This document shows positions 56,001 to 64,000 of a DNA stretch of 64,000 bases, piece by piece; the first letter of the stretch is position 1, and every line of letters begins with the position of its first letter. The notes under the pieces were generated by a model. The model was not told the origin of the DNA and did no database searches. It was given only the letters and a program-made list of their open reading frames with translations. A program made the translations under genes and the position numbers. The DNA lies in assembly GCF_036417845.1 (NCBI RefSeq), contig NC_089994.1, positions 14,030,001 to 14,094,000 of the forward strand. The letters are read 5' to 3'. This DNA comes from Apteryx mantelli. Taxonomy: Eukaryota > Chordata > Aves > Apterygiformes > Apterygidae.

Positions 56001-59000
56001 CTTACTTAAGATAGTGAATAATGTCTCCTGCTTTCTGAATGATCTGAACTGTAATCAGACAGAAGTGAAACAGCATGTAAATCTTAGATTAATTTAAAAT
56101 GATATTTCTAAACAGTTTGTTTTGACAGAACTAATTTAAGAACAAACTAACCTGTCGTAATTGAGGTTACAGCAGAAAATATTTTACCAGATATTTAAAT
56201 GACAAAGTAATCAAAATAACAGAAAAAGAGAAAACTTCTTACAAGGACATATGTTTTCCCATCCCTATTGACAGACTGAATATTCTAAGACAGTATCCAA
56301 AGTGCTAAGGGCAGACTGCTCCTTCTTCCAACAATAAAAATATTAGAAATAGCTTGAAATTGGAAGTGTTCTAACTTAATCTCATTTCTTTGATCTAATA
56401 TAACTCTCAATCTTTGATACACTATATAGAGTGGTTTGAAAAACTGTATTTGATACGTTTTTGGGAGATAAGGAACAACAGTAAGTGATTACTTTATCTT
56501 TAAGACCATGAGTGAAAATGATTGACATTCTGTCCATTTGGTGTTTTTTTCACTGCAAGAAGAAAGTTGTTTTTCAGCAACTCTGCAGTGGGATTAGAAT
56601 ATTATCCTGCAAATAAATCTTGTCCTGACCCATCTGCAAACTTTGATAGTGTCTACATTATTTGACACCAATAAAGCTATAAAACAGCTATTATTAAATG
56701 AGATACAATTGTTGTTGTACAGAGAAGGGAGGGGTATTACTTTACTTTCTGAGATAGTGTAACTGCACAAATATTAGTGATCCCAGTACAAATATCACCT
56801 AGCAGTAGGATAGACAATATGGTAGTGCAAGGTACCACCTTCACTTAAAAGATACTCTGTGAACTACTGGGATAGAATAACAGCAAAAAAGGGGGTCAAC
56901 AAGCAGCAGGAGAATGAGGTTTTCTGATCTTTGACACAGCATGTTGCAGGGAAGGATGCTCAAACAGAAGGGGCTATTTAAACTAAGATTATAGCATTCT
57001 AGACGTATTTACAGTCTGCAACTGCAGTTCTGGTATAAAAGAAAGCCCTTAGGAGTGTACAGACCCACTGAAGACAGTGGGACTTACTTCAGTGCTTAAA
57101 ACTGCACTTTTCTCCAATGGAGGAAATCTATGGGATATTTTTAATTGATCTTGAATTCCAAGAAACACTTGGAATGTAGGATGCTTTGAGATCACAGGAG
57201 AGGTTTCTTATAAGGATGTATGCTGAAGCTAATTGGGCCTGGTATAAATTATGTTTTTGAATTCCAAGACAAATGTAACTGGCAAGTTGAGGAAAACACC
57301 AGTATGTTACAGACTTAATGTCAGAAGAGCCAGTATGCTTGTTCAGGATGAGATACTACATGCATATAGCCTTCAAATTTTGAAGGAGCATATGCAAGTC
57401 AAAGGGTTCTTTGCAGAGAACATATGTACAAATAACTTTACTAACAGTTTTACGTCTCAGCCTGCACTAGCCAGAAAGTAGTCCCCCCTGTTCCAAGAGG
57501 TATGGTAAGAAGAGGGAATACTTCCCCAGCAAAATAAATTCCAGAGGTTAATAAAGAAATCTGGTTGTAGAAACCATTGGAAACATTGAATACTCCAGAA
57601 GACGTCATGAGTTGCAAGAATTTTTTCTTTAAAAAACAAAAAAACTAACAGAATTCACCTTCCTGAAACAATACTTAATAGCATGCATTAATCACACACA
57701 CTCCACAAAGCAGATAAATGATACATTTTTCTACTTTGCAAAATAATCAAATAGACTATTCTAGTAAGTTTTATTTAATCTTGAATTGGATAAAAAAAAA
57801 CACTAATGACTTAGCTGAAAATATTGGTTATCTAGTAAATTCTGGTTTATGTAATAATAAACAGGCTGATGTTCAATCCTTTCTTCCCTAATTACTATAC
57901 TGGCCACATTAGTTAATCAGTTATAGTCTCATATTGTAAAAGAAATGCAATTCATGCAGAATAGGTTCATGACAAATTTGAAAACTATATATGAGATTTC
58001 CATATATGATGGTATATATATGATCACAGCAGGAAATAATGATTTAGGTGGGTATACTAAATCAATAATGAAATATGCTGACATACCAAACAAATCGAAA
58101 ATACAATACAACCTCTCTTAGGTTATGCTTGCGATGAAGACAACCGCATACTGTTATTGACATGTGTTGATCCAATTCTGCTCCCTGGGACTTTAGTATA
58201 GAGTCCCGTCAAACAAATATCGGATATGTTTGTCTCCTCATACAAAACATCACCTTAGCCTTTCTTCCACCAGAAGTCCAAAGCATTAGTGCATCCATAA
58301 TGAACGAGCCTTCCCTCTTCATTGTTAAAATTAGTGAACACATAAAAGCCTATATAATTTAACAGAATGTTAAATTATGTCTTTACACAAGGAAAAAAGA
58401 AGGAAGGAGAAGAAACTCTTTATAAGACATTCTTGAAAGGGGGCTCTGAAAACTAGCCTTCATAGCCTTCTTTCTCTAGTATTTTACTAATACGGCAAAG
58501 TAAGAAAAAAGAAGTGAATTAAAACCAAAAGGACTCTGTGTCTGAAAGGCATCTTTCTCATCATGTACAACTACATAACAGCAAAGCCACAATGGAGGAA
58601 AATATATTCAAATGAAAATCTCTATAATTTAAATGTGGAGTGCTCTCACTCTCCCCACTCTTACTTATCTGCACAGAAACTCCATTTTAAAACTTTGCTT
58701 GGTTCTAGGCATTAATTATTTTCTGACCTAGCAATATCTTTGACCTAATAATGCTTTATATTAACACTCAGTTCTAGAAATTATAGATAATATATTATCT
58801 AAAACTTCAGGCTTATAGTTCTTCGGTTAGCTACTGCTTGTATAATATGAGTTTGCATTTCAGTTAACGCTTGAAGGGAAATAGGACATATGCATACCAT
58901 CTATTCTAAAGGTTGCTCACGGACCCTTCACAATCAAAGTGCAACAGTTGAGAGGATGTGAACTGAGCTCGGTGGGGTGGCAGGTGCTACAGTGGTATAG

Positions 59001-59233
59001 GCTAGACAAACATTCAGCAAGGCTGACACCTAGCAAAAGTTTAGTGAACTGCAAAGTGAACATGAGACAACAGCAGAGCTTCAAGAAAGGCAGATGTGGG
59101 GATTTAGAAGAATCTGAGAAAAACTGCTGAGAGTATAAGCAAAGTATCCAGACGGATGCAAGCATGTAATGGAAAATGAACCTAATATTTGGAAAGGAAC
59201 CAAAGCTTGTCTAAGGATTTGTTGTTTTGTTAC
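50057..59233 (-). other. GLT1D1: GLT1D1 last intron
   Basis: Intron of about 9.2 kb between the last two exons. It is AT-rich with several poly-A or poly-T runs (50061-50075, 54532-54545). No exon is expected inside it, because the flanking exons join directly in the protein family, and none was seen. A stretch near 57060-57110 ('cagtgggacttacttcagtg') resembles a degenerate amniote repeat. Confidence 0.8.
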
Positions 59234-59332
59234 CTGGGGATCCGAAAATAGCAGTCCTGTATCCTTATGTTTTATTATTGCTGCATTCCCAGGAATGTTT
59301 CTTGCCAGCACTGGAATGTCTAAATCCATTGC
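59234..59332 (-). CDS. GLT1D1: GLT1D1 penultimate exon
   Basis: On the minus strand the acceptor TCCTCTAG is followed by 99 bases (33 codons, phase 0) and the donor CAG|GTAACA. The product reads [18 protein letters not shown], then [11 protein letters not shown]. This is the nucleotide-sugar-binding C-terminal Rossmann part of a family GT4 enzyme: 'A-M' continues the E-x7-E motif region of the previous exon, 'P-V-L-A' and 'G-N' line the donor site, and 'T-G-L-L-F' is the family's usual T/N-G-x-L-F. With the next exon it gives the last 81 residues of the protein. The methionine in it is internal, not a start. Confidence 0.92.
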
Positions 59333-60183
59333 CTAGAGGAATGCGAAGAAAGGAAACAACGCAGTTCATTAGGATTTTGAGACATAACTGATGAGAAGTT
59401 TAAAATGAAAAGCAGACACAAAGAATCCAACTTCTTTCCCACCACTTCCCCCGACAACCTAAAAATATCAAGTCTAATGTGAGCTCCCATATGGAACTTC
59501 ACTGAAATGATTTCCTTATATTTTTGTCAGTCTTGTTACTTTGAAAATAGTATCAGAAGCAATCAATCCAGAAAGTCCAATGGCTGAGTCATCCTTTCTT
59601 TGTGCAGAGTTTGGTGCCCATTGGAAGTTCCTGACATATTTTAAGGGGTTAAAATTAAGGTTCAGATCAAAGGTTGTCCCTGTAACTCCCACCATTACCT
59701 TGTACAGATGGGAAGATTACTTAATAGCATAAAAGGCCAACTCTTCCCCACACAAGTTACCTGTTATTTTGCTCTATTAAAACACATTTCTCACCAATTT
59801 TCTACAACCTGTGCAAAACTGGAGAGATGTGTGCAACACCAACCACAGACAAAGATAACAGTGGAAATTTCTTGGCTCCTGCTCCTCAACTCTGATTTTT
59901 ATTGGCCTTTCTCAAATAGGACTCTGGAAGGAGTTCTTCTGATGACATCTGTTACCATAGCCTGTCTTAGACTTCGAGCATTTGGGAATGCAGGGAAGTA
60001 TGTGGTAACATATAGCTTCTGACTGTATACCAAGGAGGGGAGAGAGGGGGGTTACGCTTTCAGAACGCATGATGATTTCAGAACACATTACCTACAAAGC
60101 TGTTGGTATGGGACTCCTCAGAGAGCAAGGAATACATCTGAAGAACTGGAATTTGATTCCATACAAACTATGGGCTGGTTCAG

Positions 60184-60216
60184 ATAAATAAATAAATAAA
60201 CAAATGTGTGTATATA

Positions 60217-60286
<70 letters not shown>

Positions 60287-60321
60287 CGCATGTATACACA
60301 TACACTTGTATATGTATGATG

Positions 60322-60353
<32 letters not shown>

Positions 60354-60388
60354 TATGTGTGTGTGCATGGATATACATCCATCCATCT
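60184..60388. repeat. Compound microsatellite with inverted (TG)n and (CA)n
   Basis: In order: (AAAT)n-type at 60184-60204, (TG)n at 60221-60250 and 60253-60267, (TA)n at 60267-60286, GCGCGC at 60323-60328, (CA)n at 60329-60353, and CATC units at 60376-60387. The TG and CA blocks are complementary to each other, and the TA block between them is self-complementary. From 60319 to 60369 purines and pyrimidines alternate without a break. Open frames of up to 119 codons across it are artefacts of the repeat. Confidence 0.95.
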
Positions 60389-60670
60389 ATATATGTTTAA
60401 AAGAGGAAAGGAGGTGTGGGGGTCTCAAGATGGTAGCAAGGCAGGCTGCCTGCAGAATCAGGAGCAGCCGTGCACCACAGCATCCATTCACAGCCAGGAC
60501 ACCATCTCCAAGACACCTAAGGCCTGGCAACTTTTAAAAAATACAGCGCAGCTTTTGAAGTAACTAGTGGGCAAACGCTGGCCACTCAATCCTATTACTC
60601 ATATGTATCCTGATCTGAAATTTTAATTTCTCTTGCTGAATTTGGAAGTCTTGAGATGCACCGACTCTGA

Positions 60671-60692
60671 ACCCCCCCCCCCCACAAAAAAA
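60671..60692. repeat. C-run adjoining A-run
   Basis: An uninterrupted run of about 13 C, then CA and a run of about 9 A. It is either a real mononucleotide repeat or a site prone to sequencing error. Confidence 0.85.
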
Positions 60693-63600
60693 AAATCCCC
60701 ATATTATACAATTATCATAGTGTCAAACAACAGAAAGAACTTCACTCCCCCAAATCTTCAATCAGTTTCTTACCGATTCCCTGACACTTCAAAGAGAACG
60801 CATTTTTAATTACTGTCATTACACTCCCAGATAGGAAGCAATTTTCCATCAGTTTATGTAGCAAAACCCCAAAACTCTAGGGAGAAAACCAAGAGTAACA
60901 CTTCACTTGCTTTTTTAAAATTCAGACAAAACTGGAGACAAAAATACCCTGGCCTATAATGTACAAAACCAATTATGTTTTGCACAGCAAAGGAATGCTG
61001 TGACTTAGCAATATGTGCTAATAGGTTAAAATATACAAGAGAAACACTGTTTATACAACTACTGCAGATAAATTTACTCTAGACACATAACTCCTATAGT
61101 CCTTCTGGCACAAACATCTGCTTTGCAGCAGTTAGCACTAAAAATAATAATAATCCTTAATGATATAACCTGTTCTACACTTCACAGCAGAAACTACAGG
61201 GTCAGCTGGAGGTAATTCAGACAAATAGATTAATGAAGTGAGCTCAAACCAGAGTAAATAAATTGGCAAAATAAAAACTACAGACTAGATTTCTGAATTT
61301 ATCCACGTGTCTAAAATTGCAGAGATACAGCTTTTTCACTAAACGTCATTTTTGGTGAGGAAAATACAGCTTTTGGTCATCCACAAATGATTTATTCATT
61401 TGCTTTGAATTTACTGTTAAACAAAAGAAAAAAAAAAAAACCCTCAAATCTGCTTTCCAAAGGTAGATTTACAAAAAAAATGCGATGACAATATCTACTC
61501 ACCAGCCCAGCAAAGCTCCCAGCACTCACCCAGCAAACGTGAGATACCAGCTCCCCACTACACCTGCTGGGATTTGAATCTGCAGGTTGAGGAAGTTGCT
61601 TTTGGCTCTAATTATCCAACTCTAGACCTAACACGGAGTTACCACAGAAGCATCAACACCTTAAAGGAGAGAGCGCATTTCTGATTCACCTCTCTTTTGA
61701 GCCCTTCCTACTGACAGGCTTAAATGCCCTTGTGCTTAGTGTGCTGGCTGCTCTCGATCTCACTGGAACACGTCCAATAATCAGGGAATGAAAACATTTC
61801 ACTTGAACTTCTGAACTGAAAACCAAGAGCTTGATAGTGGCGGAGAAGTGTGTCAGCGTTCAGTGTCACCTGCCTACGGCCTCACCTTCTTGTATTTCAT
61901 ATTTGCAGGTCCTTTAAAAAAACCCAAACCATAGAAGTATTTCAGATCTGGCTACTTTCCAAACAACAAGTGATTGTCCATTCAAAAGAAAGTGCACCAT
62001 TAAAAATAAAAAAGAAAGAAGGAAAGAACAAAACTCACAAAACACAGCACAAGGTTTGACCCCAGGCTTGGCCGTCTGAACTGCCCACGCTGGACACGAT
62101 AGCTATCCACGAGAGAGAGGAGAGTTTGGATGCCGGCACAGTGGCGGCAGTGAAGGCTGCCATTTGGCTGTGCACGAACAGCGATAGTCAAATGTGTGTG
62201 TGATTGCCGTAAAGCAGTTGTGCGTCAGACTGTACCTAATGGTGTGTTAGATTGTACCTTATATGCTGGCACAGTATTGCTGTACTGCAGCAAAGACTGG
62301 ATTGGAGCACATTTTTTTTCTTTTTCCTTTTTTTTTTTTTTGTCAGAAGATGTGTTCATTCACTTCTGCTTCTGAATGCTACACAGTTGACGTCTCATTA
62401 AAGTTGGCCACTAAATTTATATTTCATTTTCCATAATTTCTGAACTTGCAAGAGAAAGACATTTGTTCTGTTTCATGGCGTTGGAGGGCAATAACTGCTA
62501 CATCAAAAAACTTTTAAGGTCCCAAAACACATAGGTACCAATGAATTATAGCCACTGAAAGACACAACAGATGGCCAAATACATAAGATGAGGGGCTGGC
62601 TTTATACCAGCTAGCCTTAAACAAATGGATTGTGCTGTAAATAATTACTGCATGAAGTGGCTTAGAATTTAATTTAGATACTTAGTCTATTTTTAAGCAG
62701 TAAAATGAATCTTTCGCATTGTTGAAAATATGTATAATTTATTGACCTAGGTTCCACAAATAATAGGGTAAAAAAAAAATCACATTTTATTCAGTTAGCC
62801 ATCTGTTTTGCTACATTATCGTGACTGCAAATGTGTTTTAAAGCTATATCAGAAGGGTGCATGCTGTAAATTTTAGCTTTGGAAGTATGTTGTGCAGTAA
62901 GCATTTCTAACTAGCAGTGTGGGGCTTATAGAGTAAATACAGTTTTTGTTTACTATTATGTCTTTTAGATTGTCCCTCATTTTCTTCCTCCTATCTTATT
63001 TGCATCTTTTTTTGGCCTCTCTTCAGCTTTACTCCTCGATTACACCTCTTCATTTTTATTTTTATAGGTTTCTCTGGCTTCTATTCCAAACTCTAAGGCC
63101 TGTACTTCACATGCTGTCTAAGACTGGATTTTGTACTACAGCAGAATAGAGACTGGCCATCTTCCTTTTCTATGATGATCTTTTTTTTCTTTTTTTTTTT
63201 AAATCGGCTTTTATTTTGTGAACGTATAACAATCTAATGCCCTTTATAATAGCTGGAATATTCTTTACAGCAGAGAAAACACTCTGATGGAATGGTGCTA
63301 AGGTCAAAACCTTTTGCTATCTAACTATACGGAAAATGTACAAAATTTTCTAGTAATAGGGCCTGTTTCACCATCACCTGCCCAGCAACATGCAGCACTC
63401 CTGAGCATTCTGAGGTTATGAGATGTATTTTAAATGCTTGCTATAGTGCTCGTTTTTTTCTTCTTTAAATTGCAGACAGAAAATAGATCAGTTACAGCAA
63501 AGATCTCTGAGATATCAGTACTAGACGACAAAATAATTAGCTATGATTTCTGGTTGTTTCAAACCTTAAGGCAGGTTTGAAATAGATATGATTTTATGTT

Positions 63601-64000
63601 TATCTCATATTTATCTCATACTAAAAGCAAGCTATGTATGTGCTCAGCGTTTATAGATTCATGACCTTGTTAAATTTTGAACTTCCAAGACGATGAGAGT
63701 TACATTTTCAAATTCAAGCAAGATGTTATATTCCAGACCAAAAGATTTTTACACATAGTTTTCTGCCTTGTTAATTTAACAGATGGCCCTTCCTACCGTT
63801 GGCCTCCAGTAGGGACTTGACTTAATTAGACTGACACTTCCCCTGAGAGATAGATTTTTACAGTAAGATATTTTATAAGCTTGTCATCAAATCCCACCAT
63901 ACAACTGTCTAGTAGATAGTCATACAATACCAAAATCCTTGTAGGTTTAGAAGAAGCATTCAAATGGGTCGGAGTAACTAACAGGGCAAGCTTCAGGTAG

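Larger units (their letters stand above)
59333..64000 (-). other. GLT1D1: GLT1D1 intron, upstream exons outside window
   Basis: I searched the minus strand for the preceding exon, which should carry the first glutamate of the E-x7-E motif and a V-S-E-G-M-S type sequence, and did not find it. The intron is therefore probably longer than 4.6 kb. Contents: a compound microsatellite, a C-run next to an A-run (60671-60691), several poly-A or poly-T runs (61427-61440, 62329-62341, 63180-63200), and a weak MIR-like patch near 61560-61640. Confidence 0.7.

Noticed and set aside
59081..59329. Reading the minus-strand frame from the methionine at 59329 as a complete 82-residue protein
   Set aside because: Only 59332-59234 is exon. 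The methionine is internal, and residues after D-P-Q are intron translated past a good GT donor.
60092..60563. Open frames with alternating C-V, T-H or Y-I residues
   Set aside because: They are translations of (TG)n, (CA)n and (TA)n microsatellites, not proteins.
60721..60850. Possible upstream GLT1D1 exon with a GTAAG donor on the minus strand
   Set aside because: The frame across it does not give the expected V-S-E-G-M-S type residues of the family, so the donor-like site was taken as chance.

Overview
The window is vertebrate nuclear DNA, most likely from a bird (or another archosaur or turtle-line reptile). Coding exons are short, separated by kilobase introns with GT..AG splice sites. 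Recognisable interspersed repeats are sparse and old: one CR1 LINE remnant of sauropsid type and a few MIR-like pieces. No prokaryotic operons, ribosome binding sites, CRISPR arrays or insertion sequences were seen. The bird assignment is an inference from repeat content and compactness.

Two convergent genes share the window. Positions 1 to about 22,730 hold the 3' half of TMEM132D on the plus strand: four exons (13083-13288, 14488-14761, 16501-16692, 19835-21016) encoding the last 617 residues, followed by a 3' UTR of about 1.7 kb with a polyadenylation signal at 22706. The earlier exons lie upstream of the window. Positions 49,910 to 64,000 hold the 3' part of GLT1D1 on the minus strand: the last exon (49910-50056) and the one before it (59234-59332), encoding the last 81 residues of a GT4-type glycosyltransferase. 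This tail-to-tail order is the same as I recall for the human 12q24.3 locus, which supports D rather than another TMEM132 paralogue.

The 25-27 kb between the two gene ends has no gene I can support. It contains GC- and CpG-rich blocks (about 29.6-32.0 kb and 36.0-36.5 kb), several long non-repetitive stretches that look like conserved non-coding elements (notably 26.9-27.8, 28.9-29.1, 32.1-32.4 and 34.0-34.3 kb), a MIR-like SINE and the CR1 remnant. Two more CpG-rich blocks (3.9-4.2 and 8.9-9.3 kb) sit inside a TMEM132D intron.

I found no previously undescribed multi-gene system. The structures most worth a second look are a 31-nt-arm imperfect inverted repeat in the last TMEM132D intron whose arms resemble a C2H2 zinc-finger segment, a perfect 12-bp-arm palindrome of facing C/EBP-ATF-like half sites, a compound microsatellite able to form a cruciform and Z-DNA, the orphan CpG blocks, and a WIRS-like motif in the TMEM132D tail.
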